Part shown: positions 45,795 to 54,036 of the stretch, one piece after another | Layout: every line of letters starts with the position of its first letter | How positions within the stretch are numbered: position 1 is the stretch's first letter | Source of the DNA: Planctomycetaceae bacterium | Lineage (GTDB): Bacteria; Planctomycetota; Planctomycetia; Pirellulales; Pirellulaceae | Assembly (NCBI GenBank): GCA_016794985.1 | Contig: JAEUIQ010000069.1 | Location: 40,937 to 104,936, forward strand | Reading direction: 5' to 3' | DNA: 64,000 nt | Program-made: the position numbers and the translations under genes | Notes under the pieces: generated by a model | Database searches by the model: none | Seen by the model: the letters and a program-made list of their open reading frames with translations, nothing else | What the model was told of the DNA's origin: nothing

Positions 45795-46148
45795 CTATTG
45801 TTGCGTGGTGTTGGCGGTGACATAAGCCAAAACGTCAGCGTATTGTTCCGGCGACAAACGGGCTTTCTTCGCCATCCGAGGAAGAATATCTTCCGCCCAC
45901 ATCTCGGCCGAATAATCGGAAACCGGTTTTGGACGATGACACATGGCACATTTCAGAAACGATACGTAAATCTTACGACCTGATGCCAGTGTGGAATGAT
46001 CGGCAACGTTAGTGGGGGGCACTGGAGCCGCGACGTTCGCGGGCGCCGTCGCCGGCATCGTGGCGCACCCTTGTACGATTCCAAGCCCCACAGCGACAAC
46101 TCCGGTTGTGACCACTGCGACATAAGATCGGGATACACTCTTGAACAT
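45795..46148 (-). CDS. Small c-type haem lipoprotein
   Basis: 117 residues from ATG 46148, chosen for GGAGGAG 7 bases upstream. A signal region (YVAVVTTGVVAVGLGIVQGC) ends in a lipobox cysteine, followed by a Pro/Ala-rich linker. The haem motif is CAMCH (FLKCAMCHRPKPVSDYSAEM), with Met residues available as the distal ligand (LPRMAKK). It probably carries electrons on the outer side of a membrane. DoxX-like gene follows upstream on the same strand. Confidence 0.82.
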   Translation of the reverse strand: MFKSVSRSYVAVVTTGVVAVGLGIVQGCATMPATAPANVAAPVPPTNVADHSTLASGRKIYVSFLKCAMCHRPKPVSDYSAEMWAEDILPRMAKKARLSPEQYADVLAYVTANTTQQ

Positions 46149-46227
46149 AAGCTGCTCCTCCATGAGCTAGAAAAAACTTGAGAGACGTAAATTACGTTTC
46201 GAACAGATTCGAATCTTGATTGAAAGC

Positions 46228-46626
46228 TCAAGATTCGAAAGCGACCTTCGCGGTGGGCCTTGCGATCCACCGTGACGCTGGGCGCAAAAACCAGGAACAC
46301 CCCCCAATCACCAGGATGACCAACGGAATGATCACTTTGGCCGCGTCATCCCCCACCATCGCGTGGGACACACTCGCACCAGTCAAATCGAAGAAGAAGC
46401 CCGCGTAGGCCCACTCCTTCAATAAGCCACAGCCCGGCAACAGAATCGCAATCACACCACCGATCTTCCAGACTCCCAGAATCAGTACCAGGTACTCTGG
46501 GTAGCCCAGCTTCTTCATCGATTCCATAATGTCCGGACTCTTCATCAGGTCGGCGATGCCGCCGAAACCCATGGCAAACGAGAACAGGACCAACGATACC
46601 CAATAACCGATCTGTTTAGCATTCAT
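46228..46626 (-). CDS. DoxX-family membrane protein
   Basis: 132 residues with four hydrophobic segments: YWVSLVLFSFAMGFGGIADL, then YLVLILGVWKIGGVIAILLP, then EWAYAGFFFDLTGASVSHAM and VIIPLVILVIGGCSWFLRPA. The pattern matches DoxX/DUF-type small quinone-related membrane proteins. It is encoded before the haem lipoprotein on the same strand, 79 bases apart, and divergent from the AraC-MarR regulator, which may control it. Confidence 0.85.
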   Translation of the reverse strand: MNAKQIGYWVSLVLFSFAMGFGGIADLMKSPDIMESMKKLGYPEYLVLILGVWKIGGVIAILLPGCGLLKEWAYAGFFFDLTGASVSHAMVGDDAAKVIIPLVILVIGGCSWFLRPASRWIARPTAKVAFES

Positions 46627-46829
46627 GGTGATTTTCCGACGACAAAAGGATTGGAAAGGGCCCCACGCCTGAAGACCTGCGCTTTATTGACCAGTCGCTC
46701 TAGGCTTTCCTGACAGGAGCATTATCGGAATTCAATCTGGACGGTAAATGTCAGCGATACCATAATTGTTGTCCAATCGTCCAGCGAAGTGGTTGTTGGC
46801 GTGCCGAGGCGTTTGCAAGGGCTTTTCAG

Positions 46830-48143
46830 ATGGACGTACTGGCTGACTTCCTGAGGACCGTCGGAGTGGCCGCTCAAGTCGATCCTTCACCGTATCGCAA
46901 TCAGGATTGGGGGCACGCGACTGAAGGTCGGCTGGAGTCCACTGGAACCGCGCGCTTAAAAATGTTGTGCGTCGCGGCTGGGGAATACTCACTTGTCGAA
47001 AAAGAGACGCGCCGACCGTTGACACAAGGCGATGTCGTCTTTCTTGCCGCTGGCAGTGGTTATCGCGTGACAAGCTTGAAGTCGGACGCAACACTCATCA
47101 CCGGTTCAATCATTTTTCGGACCGGCGTCATGGCGCTAACGGCGCTGAATCTACCGAGTGCCACCATCGTGCGCGGAATAGATCAACCCGAGTGCCAGGA
47201 ACTGGTTGTGAGAATCGCGAAGGAAGTCCTGAAAGCCGAGGGGGGCTGGGAACAGGTCGCGGAGTGTCTGGCAATCTCTCTCTTCATTTCCTCGCTTCGC
47301 GCGAGTGGATCATGTCAGGCGAACGAGGGCAACGGGCAGGGATGGTTGCGAGCGCTGGTTGATCCGGAGATTGGCAACGCGCTCAAGCTTATGCATCGCG
47401 CACCCGAGTATCGCTGGACGATTGCCGAATTGGCCGAAGAGTTGGCGATATCGCGCTCGGCGTTTGCGGAACGCTTCAAAAAAATCACGGGGCGTCCGCC
47501 ACTGGAGTACTTGACTTGGTGGCGATTGCAAAGGGCAGCTGCTCGGTTGCGAAGTGGTGAAATCGCGACGCTGTATGAAGCAGCGAAAACCTCGGGGTAT
47601 CAGTCCGAAGCGGCCTTCAGCAAAGCGTTTCGCCGAGAGTTTGGCATGCCGCCGGGCGAAGTTCGGCGTCAGGCACAAGCGCGAAAAGGAACTCCGTCCC
47701 AACTGCAACTTGACATCAAGAAACGCAACCCATTTGAATTCGCTGAACAAGAGGTTGGGTTGAACTTCGTTAAGTCCTATGAAGCAATCCGCCGCCCGTT
47801 TGAGGAACTGTTAGAGAATCATGGCTTGAGTGGCGCAGAATACAACATTCTGCGAATCCTTCGCGGCAGGAACAGCCCAATGACATTCGATGAAGTTGTG
47901 AGCCACCTGCTGATTCCGCATGCCAACGTACCGGAACACTTTGCGCGACTAGTTTCCAGGCAGTATATCATCCAAGAAAAGGACTCTTTCCAATACGTCA
48001 TCACTGACCTCGGCCAGTCCGTCCTCAAGAAATTGGATGAACCGATAATGTCGCTCCACAGGCAGCAATTTGCACATTTTTCGACAGGGGAGATAGCCGA
48101 GATGAATCGGCTGCTTGTCAAGCTGCGCACCCCGTCCTCCTGA
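46830..48143 (+). CDS. Fusion transcription regulator: AraC-type cupin and HTH joined to a MarR-type domain
   Basis: 437 residues in one frame. Residues 1-170 resemble the cupin-type sensor of AraC proteins (ARLKMLCVAAGEYSLVEKET, then LTQGDVVFLAAGSGYRV). Residues ~185-285 are the AraC double HTH: WTIAELAEELAISRSAFAER, ITGRPPLEYLTWWRLQRAA and SGYQSEAAFSKAFRREFGMP. From about residue 305 a MarR-type domain follows: LLENHGLSGAEYNILRILRG, then LVSRQYIIQEKDSFQYVITD. It is divergent from the DoxX/haem genes (203-base gap), so it probably controls them. The fusion is unusual. Confidence 0.85.
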   Translation: MDVLADFLRTVGVAAQVDPSPYRNQDWGHATEGRLESTGTARLKMLCVAAGEYSLVEKETRRPLTQGDVVFLAAGSGYRVTSLKSDATLITGSIIFRTGVMALTALNLPSATIVRGIDQPECQELVVRIAKEVLKAEGGWEQVAECLAISLFISSLRASGSCQANEGNGQGWLRALVDPEIGNALKLMHRAPEYRWTIAELAEELAISRSAFAERFKKITGRPPLEYLTWWRLQRAAARLRSGEIATLYEAAKTSGYQSEAAFSKAFRREFGMPPGEVRRQAQARKGTPSQLQLDIKKRNPFEFAEQEVGLNFVKSYEAIRRPFEELLENHGLSGAEYNILRILRGRNSPMTFDEVVSHLLIPHANVPEHFARLVSRQYIIQEKDSFQYVITDLGQSVLKKLDEPIMSLHRQQFAHFSTGEIAEMNRLLVKLRTPSS

Positions 48144-48456
48144 TGGCCTCGAGTCTCCGCCGGGAGGGTTCGGTTGACATATAGGCTCGGTCGAAAATTG
48201 CGCCCGGCAGTTTGTGCAATCAAAACTTTTTTTCCGTAACTTTTCTGGTTTGCCCTGGAGATTTCCACGGATTTCGAAGAGGTTGTCGTCGTTTTTTCGA
48301 ACCAACGAGGTGGCGAAAGAACTGGTACTCGTGTTTATCAGTCCAGAAACTTTTGCCCAATGCCCGGAAAACCTGAGGGAATCGAGGGACGGTTGTCGCA
48401 TGAACCAACGGACTTTGAATTTTCGCACTTTAATTCCGAAACGGAGCGTGGAAGGT
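48144..48456. other. Intergenic region upstream of the thioredoxin gene
   Basis: 313 bases with long T-runs near 48230. An in-frame ATG at 48400 could be the start of the next gene. No promoter or RNA was clearly recognised. Confidence 0.4.
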
Positions 48457-50130
48457 ATGAAGAGGTTGTTATCGAGAGTTTTTGTCATCGGCACGATTTT
48501 GGGGATTGGTGGTCTTGCCAGCGTGGTAGCCATCGCCCAGGACAAAACGACTGTAGAACCAGGAACGGCGATCAATGGGGCAGAAGTAACTCCTGATTCG
48601 GCCCCCATCCCAGCCGAGTTATCGAAAGCGGCAGAAGCTCTCGCCAAAGCGGTGGACCGCACGGAGTTCGAAGGAGCATTTGAGTTCATGACGGAGAAAG
48701 GGGAGAGGGAATTTACCGGAATGGTGCTCATGGAATTGGCTAGTTTCGCCATGGAGGCACCTTTCGGCGGTGGAGAAATTCCCCAGGGTATCAAGATGCT
48801 AAAGGAGGCAGCGATCGACCTTGGCTTGGACAAAGTCGAGCTTCCGCAGTATGTGCCGACAGGTTCGCCCGATGACCTGGAAGCGATAGTGAAAATGGAC
48901 AGCGAGTTCAAGTCAAAACTCTTCGCTTGTTTGCCTGAAAATGATCGCCGGAAAAAGGTTGTCGAGATTCTTTCAATTTTCAAAGAGGCGCTCGCTTCTC
49001 CCATGTCGCTTGCCGTCGGCCCCATTGAGATGGCGGGAGATCAAGCAGAAGTAGCACTCGTGATGAAGTTGGACCCGGCATTTCAGGCAACGGCAGAGGC
49101 TGAAGGAGCAGCGATGCCCATGGACATGGAAGGGCCTGTCCTGTTTCTACACTTCGTACAGAAAGAGCGTGTCTGGAAGTTTGACGGATTCAACATGAAA
49201 CGCACCTTGGAGATGGTGTCCCAGGGCCTGGCCAAGAACTCCGAACCGTTTGTTGCGATCGAGGAGTTGGCCATCGCGGGCAAAACGATCGCTGACGAAA
49301 ACGTTAGCCTGGCGGATTATAAGGACAAGGTCGTTCTGGTCGATTTCTGGGGGACCTGGTGCGGCCCATGTGTTGCCAGTTTGCCCGAGCTTTCCAAACT
49401 GCACGAAAAATACGAGGCCAAGGGCTTTGAGATTCTGGGGGTGGCGGCTGATAATTCCGAAACCCTGAAGGCATTCTTGGAAAAGAATCCGTTGGCGTGG
49501 AAGAATGTGGTCGACGGCGAAACCGAAATTGCCACCCAATATGGAATCGAAGCATTTCCCACAACGCTGTTGATCGACAAGCACGGCAAGCACGTTGCCA
49601 CCAATCTGCACGGTGAAGCATTGGAAAAGGCAATCGAGTTGTTGCTCGACGGCAAGACCATCGAATCAATCAACGGGAGTGCGGAAGACATTCTCGCGGC
49701 CGGTAAAAAGCGCGCAGAGGCAGAAGGAAAGTTGGTTTTTCTGCACTTTGGCGCTGATTGGTGCGGGCCCTGCAAGGCACTGGAAAAGTGGATGGCCCAG
49801 CCGGAAATCCACGAGTTGCTCAGCCCAGTCTTCGTCGATGTCAAGATCGACATGGACGTCAATTATGGTGCAACGGAACTCATGAGAGAGTTGACGTCAG
49901 ATGCGGCCGGCATTCCTTGGTACGCAGTGATGAATTCCAGCGATGCCGCACCGCTGATCACCTCCGAGGCCGAATCAATTGGAAACATCGGGTTGCCGGG
50001 TGATTCCCAAAGCCAGGATCACTTGATCCGTATGTTCGAAAAGACCGGAAAATTTTCGAAGGAACAATTGGAGCTCATTCGCAGCTCGATTGAGAAAGCG
50101 GTCAAGGGCTTCATGGAGTCTTCCAAGTAG
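48457..50130 (+). CDS. Secreted protein with two thioredoxin-fold domains
   Basis: 557 residues from ATG 48457 (MKRLLSRVFVIGTILGIGGL reads as a signal peptide); an in-frame ATG at 48400 is also possible. An uncharacterised helical region of about 260 residues is followed by a TlpA/ResA-like domain with WCGPC at about 301-305 and a second thioredoxin-like domain with WCGPC at about 435-439. The first has the ResA-type FEILGVAADN stretch, and FPTTLLIDKHGK holds the cis-proline (in AFPTT). Redox activity at both sites is likely. Likely exported; partner unknown. Confidence 0.87.
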   Translation: MKRLLSRVFVIGTILGIGGLASVVAIAQDKTTVEPGTAINGAEVTPDSAPIPAELSKAAEALAKAVDRTEFEGAFEFMTEKGEREFTGMVLMELASFAMEAPFGGGEIPQGIKMLKEAAIDLGLDKVELPQYVPTGSPDDLEAIVKMDSEFKSKLFACLPENDRRKKVVEILSIFKEALASPMSLAVGPIEMAGDQAEVALVMKLDPAFQATAEAEGAAMPMDMEGPVLFLHFVQKERVWKFDGFNMKRTLEMVSQGLAKNSEPFVAIEELAIAGKTIADENVSLADYKDKVVLVDFWGTWCGPCVASLPELSKLHEKYEAKGFEILGVAADNSETLKAFLEKNPLAWKNVVDGETEIATQYGIEAFPTTLLIDKHGKHVATNLHGEALEKAIELLLDGKTIESINGSAEDILAAGKKRAEAEGKLVFLHFGADWCGPCKALEKWMAQPEIHELLSPVFVDVKIDMDVNYGATELMRELTSDAAGIPWYAVMNSSDAAPLITSEAESIGNIGLPGDSQSQDHLIRMFEKTGKFSKEQLELIRSSIEKAVKGFMESSK

Positions 50131-50407
50131 GCGGGAGTCAAATTAAAACATCCTCGAACGGATCAGCGGAGACACGGGAGTCGGCGGGCAATTCCCGTGT
50201 CGCACGCCATTGCCGGAATGGCCCCGCGAAAAGACGCTGACATTCGAAGTTTCAGAATTCCACACGCTATCGGCTCAACACTTTGAAAAATCTGTTGCAC
50301 TTTTGTAACTTGGATTTGTGTAAAGGCCTCAACTCAAGAACTCTAAGTCGAGACAGTTGATAAATCGATTGACGCTGATCGTTTCAAAATCTGGTAGAAT
50401 ACTTCCC
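50131..50407. other. Intergenic region with weak promoter signal
   Basis: 277 bases after the thioredoxin gene, no gene seen. TTGACG at 50369-50374 and TAGAAT at 50395-50400 are sigma-70-like but 20 bases apart, longer than the usual 17. Confidence 0.35.
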
Positions 50408-50530
50408 ATGCAAGCCATTCTTTTTTCGTCGAGATTCAGTGTTCCCTCCGAACGACGCGCCGTCAAGCAACGAGTGGGCAAACGAGTGAATATCAGGCGG
50501 ATGCGCCGCGGTTTGCCTCATTCTTTTTAA
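50408..50530 (+). CDS. Possible small Arg-rich ORF upstream of ECF sigma gene
   Basis: 40 codons, ATG at 50408 to TAA at 50530, just after the TAGAAT element. The peptide has nine Arg and two Lys and no known motif. Its stop is 34 bases before the sigma gene. It may be chance or a leader peptide; there is no recognisable ribosome site. Confidence 0.25.
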   Translation: MQAILFSSRFSVPSERRAVKQRVGKRVNIRRMRRGLPHSF

Positions 50531-50564
50531 CTGAGACGTCCATCGCAATCAACGGCAGCACCAA

Positions 50565-51158
50565 ATGGAGAACCTAACGCACATACTGGGCGAAATCGGA
50601 CGAAATCCGTGCCCCGCGGAAGTTTCCAATAGGCTGCTTGAGTTGGTTTACGATGAGTTGCGGAACATGGCTGCGAGGAAGCTGCGCAACGAAGCACCAG
50701 GGCAGACGCTGCAAGCGACGGCGTTGGTGCATGAAGTATGGCTTCGACTGCTCGACTCACTGAGCGGGCCACAAGGGCCAGGCGAAACGTGGGAGAATCG
50801 CAGCCACTTTTTCGGTGCCGCCGCTGAAGCGATGCGCAGAATCCTGATTGAAAAAGCACGTTGCAAGAAACGGCTCAAACGCGGGGGGCCACAGGCAAAG
50901 AGGCAGGAACTGAGGGAGTCTTTGCAATCAGTGAACCCTGTTGAAGACGATGTCCTGGACTTGAATGCGGCGCTGACTGATTTTGAGTTTATCGATCCCA
51001 TCAAGGCCCAGATTGTCAAACTCAAGTTTTTTGTTGGACTGACAACCAAGGAAATCGCCGAGGCGACGGACTTGTCTGTTGCCACTGTTGAACGTTATTG
51101 GGTTTACGCCAGAGCCTGGTTGTTTCAACGAATGGGTGAGAAGGGATTGGATGATTAG
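50565..51158 (+). CDS. ECF sigma factor (Sig-70_X6-like) paired with a Ser/Thr kinase
   Basis: 197 residues. LLELVYDELRNMAARKLRNE and LVHEVWLRLLDSLSG are region 2 of the subfamily, with HFFGAAAEAMRRILIEKARC as its -10 recognition part. Region 4: DPIKAQIVKLKFFVGLTTKE and EIAEATDLSVATVERYWVYA. This subfamily (TIGR02999-like) is frequent in planctomycetes and normally lies next to Ser/Thr kinase genes, as here. Its stop overlaps the kinase start (ATG 51151), so the two are translationally linked. A direct anti-sigma gene is absent, so kinase-based control is inferred. Confidence 0.9.
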   Translation: MENLTHILGEIGRNPCPAEVSNRLLELVYDELRNMAARKLRNEAPGQTLQATALVHEVWLRLLDSLSGPQGPGETWENRSHFFGAAAEAMRRILIEKARCKKRLKRGGPQAKRQELRESLQSVNPVEDDVLDLNAALTDFEFIDPIKAQIVKLKFFVGLTTKEIAEATDLSVATVERYWVYARAWLFQRMGEKGLDD

Positions 51159-53343
51159 CATGCATCAACCAACAGACGAAGAGATTTTTACGACAGCCCT
51201 GACCTTCCAAGGTGTTGAAGAACAAGACCGCTACATCGCCCTGACTTGCGCGGAAGATTGTCGACAACAGGAGCGCATTGGCCGCCTTTTGGCATCCCAT
51301 CGAACACTCACGAAAATCAATAAGTCCTTCGTTTTGGACAGGTCCGAGGAAGTCTGCAACGAGTTGATAACGGAAGAACCGATCGCCATTGGAGAGCAGA
51401 TTGGACCTTATCGGATCATGCAATTGCTGGGCGAAGGAGGGATGGGACTGGTCTACCAGGCGGAGCAACTTGCGCCCATTCGTCGACGGGTCGCCTTGAA
51501 GCTTCTCAAACCCGGTATGGACTCCCAGAGGGTTCTCGCGCGGTTTGAACTGGAACGCCAGGCTTTGGCTGGGATGGACCACCCCGGCATCACCCAGATA
51601 CTCGATGCAGGACTGGCAGATTCGGGACGTCCCTATTTTGTCATGGAACTGGTCAAGGGCGTTACCATTACCGAATATTGCCGCACACATGAGTTGTCCG
51701 CGTTAGACAGGATTAAACTCATGATTCAGGTTTGCAGCGCCATTCAACACGCGCATCAACGCGGCATCATTCATCGCGACATCAAGCCTTCGAATATCCT
51801 CATTGCTTCCAATGAAAACGGCCCTCTTCCAAAGATCATCGACTTTGGAATCGCGAAGATGATCAATGATTCTATGGGGTATGGAAATCATTTCACCATG
51901 CATGGCGAGATGATTGGTACGCCAGAGTACATGAGCCCTGAACAGGCGCTATCGAGTGCTGAAGAGGTCGATACCCGAACGGACGTCTATTCATTGGGGG
52001 CTCTGCTCTACGAGTTGCTCACTGGAGATACCCCACTTTCAGGCCACAAGTCGGAACTCGGTTTGTCTCGTTTACGACAAATTCTCCGAGACTCCAGGAT
52101 TGAATTGCCGTCGCAACGAGTCAAAAGAACGCGAGCCACGATCGGTCTGCATATGGGCCGATCCGTGGGCGACGAAGGCAAGCTTGAAAAGTATCTGAAA
52201 GGCGACGTTGACTGTATCATCATGAAAACCCTGGCGGTCGATCCCAATGATCGGTACCAGAGTGTCTCCGAACTCAAGCGAGATCTCGAAAGATTCGTGG
52301 CAGGCTTCCCCATCGAAGCGGCCCCTCCGGGCGTCCTCTATCAACTCAAGAAACTGGTGAAGCGTCACCTGGTCATTGCGACGGTGGCATCCGTGGCACT
52401 TGCCACTATTGCCATATCTTCAGCCCTGGCCATTGTTTTTGGTTTTGTCGCCAACGCGCGGTTGAGGGAAGTGCTCTCCATTCAGTCAGAGCTGAAATTC
52501 GAACGAGACAGGGCCATCGAAGCTGAGAGGAAATCGCGGTTGCTGGCGCAGAGTTATCTGGTACAGGCCGTGTTCGAACAATCGATCAAGAGGTATTGCA
52601 TCGAACACTGGGACCAACTGTTGGAAGTCAACCCCAAGCTAAAGACTCTTTCAGTTCCCAAGGATAATGAAATCCTGCACGAGGACGTCCAGCTCACCGT
52701 CATTGACTCCAATCTGCTGGCCCCGGATGAACGAAGCATCGGTTTGGGAGATTTTGCTTGGCTATCGCGGATACTCTCGGATATCGCCAAAAAAGATGTC
52801 GGCCATTTGCTGGTGTCGCCATCGATGGTGGTGACCATTGGGGAGACAGTAACAACGGAATCGTCTGACTCGTCACCCACTGAAGAATCCGGCGTGATCC
52901 CCGCCCAACCCGTGCCAGTGGACTCGACCGCGGTTGCGGATTTCTTCCCCACAAACCGGGAACCGTCCTACAAGTTTCCGCTGACTGCCAAGAAGGCTTA
53001 CCTGCAGATCTTTTGTGAAGAACTTCGTGCGATTGACTCACAGCTTCCCGTCGTCGCCGACGCCGAGGACGGTCTGGGGCTTTGTTTGCTGGACATGCAA
53101 CGTCCCGATTTGGCCCTGGCTCATTTTGAAGCCAGCCTTCGCTGCCGCGAGGATTTTCCGGAGCTTCATTCGCAAACGTTACTAACACAGTTGTTCATTG
53201 CCGACTGCTTGAATCGACAAGGCAAAAAAGCTGAATCGAAGCGCATCATTGCCCAGGTACGTGCTGAAATCACCGCCCACATTTCATCCATAGAGGCCAC
53301 GACAGTGAAGTTCCTGAACGAAACGGCTGACGCCATCAAGTAG
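51151..53343 (+). CDS. Hanks-type Ser/Thr protein kinase, membrane-anchored
   Basis: 730 residues from ATG 51151, overlapping the sigma gene by 8 bases; ATG 51160 is alternative. The kinase domain (about 75-390) has the Gly loop LLGEGGMGLVYQAEQ, catalytic Lys in RVALKLLKPGMDSQ, catalytic loop IIHRDIKPSNIL, DFG (IIDFGIAKM) and the activation end TPEYMSPEQA. One membrane helix (LVIATVASVALATIAISSAL) lies near residue 415, and an extracytoplasmic region follows, ending in TPR-like helices (ALAHFEASLRCREDFPEL). It likely responds to an outside signal and acts on the sigma factor or its target. The signal is unknown. Confidence 0.93.
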   Translation: MISMHQPTDEEIFTTALTFQGVEEQDRYIALTCAEDCRQQERIGRLLASHRTLTKINKSFVLDRSEEVCNELITEEPIAIGEQIGPYRIMQLLGEGGMGLVYQAEQLAPIRRRVALKLLKPGMDSQRVLARFELERQALAGMDHPGITQILDAGLADSGRPYFVMELVKGVTITEYCRTHELSALDRIKLMIQVCSAIQHAHQRGIIHRDIKPSNILIASNENGPLPKIIDFGIAKMINDSMGYGNHFTMHGEMIGTPEYMSPEQALSSAEEVDTRTDVYSLGALLYELLTGDTPLSGHKSELGLSRLRQILRDSRIELPSQRVKRTRATIGLHMGRSVGDEGKLEKYLKGDVDCIIMKTLAVDPNDRYQSVSELKRDLERFVAGFPIEAAPPGVLYQLKKLVKRHLVIATVASVALATIAISSALAIVFGFVANARLREVLSIQSELKFERDRAIEAERKSRLLAQSYLVQAVFEQSIKRYCIEHWDQLLEVNPKLKTLSVPKDNEILHEDVQLTVIDSNLLAPDERSIGLGDFAWLSRILSDIAKKDVGHLLVSPSMVVTIGETVTTESSDSSPTEESGVIPAQPVPVDSTAVADFFPTNREPSYKFPLTAKKAYLQIFCEELRAIDSQLPVVADAEDGLGLCLLDMQRPDLALAHFEASLRCREDFPELHSQTLLTQLFIADCLNRQGKKAESKRIIAQVRAEITAHISSIEATTVKFLNETADAIK

Positions 53344-53674
53344 ATCTTGCTGCAGCGCTCTCGTGTGTGGCAAACCATCTACCGAAAATCTCTGGGTCTT
53401 ACCTTGCCATCGAGGCAACCTTGAATCCAGTCTGACGATCGTAGCACCTGATGGCCATGTTTATTGTGAGCAGGAGCAACTGGCAGCGGCAGGAAGTGTT
53501 CGAGTATCGACGTATCGAAAGACAGCCCCAAAAGGTAAGTCTCTCGATTTTGAACCCCTAGCCCCGCTTGCGCCCTTAGACACTCGGTTCCCGCGTGCCA
53601 ATGAGTCCCGCGATTATCAAGTATCGCCCATCGGCAAAACAGCGGTTTTCGCCGGTAATTCGAACAACACGAAC

Positions 53675-53705
53675 AAAGCCCGCCGAACTTAGTCGACGGG
53701 CTTTT
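53675..53705 (+). terminator. Intrinsic terminator between convergent genes
   Basis: AAAGCCCG (53675-53682) and CGGGCTTT (53697-53704) form an 8-bp stem with a 14-base loop, followed on the plus strand by T residues. It lies after the kinase gene (plus) and before the end of the peptidase/glycosidase gene (minus). Confidence 0.6.
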
Positions 53706-53713
53706 GAACGATA

Positions 53714-53743
53714 GTAAGGATTCGAGTCCTTACCCAGATTTTT
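53714..53743 (+). terminator. Second hairpin with T-run; T-arm-like
   Basis: GTAAGG (53714-53719) and CCTTAC (53728-53733) make a 6-bp stem around an 8-base loop with TTCGAGT, as in a tRNA T-arm, then CCAGATTTTT. No acceptor, D or anticodon arms could be matched, so it is called a hairpin/terminator, not a tRNA. Confidence 0.4.
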
Positions 53744-54036
53744 AAATGGAGGCGGCTTCTTGGACTCGCAAGGGCACCATCTGATAATAACTCGACTTTT
53801 GCCTGACCCTCCGCACCTGGGAACAATTCTTGGGGTGCGGAAAAAATCGTATCGGTCTGCTTCCGAATCCGAGAGCAAGTTATTTCATATTCTCTGAGTA
53901 GCGATTTATCGCGTATCGCTACTTAACAGCCCGGTTGCTAGCCGTGCCGCTTGAGTCTCGCCGAACACTCTGTGAATGCTCGTTTTCTGGGGGCTTTCCT
54001 GACGCAGCAAACGGGCACTCTGCCCGATGTAAACAT

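Larger units (their letters stand above)
53344..54036. other. Convergent intergenic region with hairpins
   Basis: 693 bases between two convergent genes. No protein gene of recognised family was seen. It contains two hairpins followed by T-runs (53675-53743), one of which resembles the T-arm of a tRNA, and is otherwise unremarkable. Confidence 0.5.

Noticed and set aside
47949..49025. 358-codon minus-strand frame
   Set aside because: Covers the end of the AraC-MarR gene and the thioredoxin gene on the other strand, with no recognised family.
50369..50400. Strong sigma-70 promoter
   Set aside because: The elements are 20 bases apart, so only a weak signal is claimed.
53675..53743. tRNA gene
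   Set aside because: Only a T-arm-like hairpin was found; no acceptor, D or anticodon arm could be matched.
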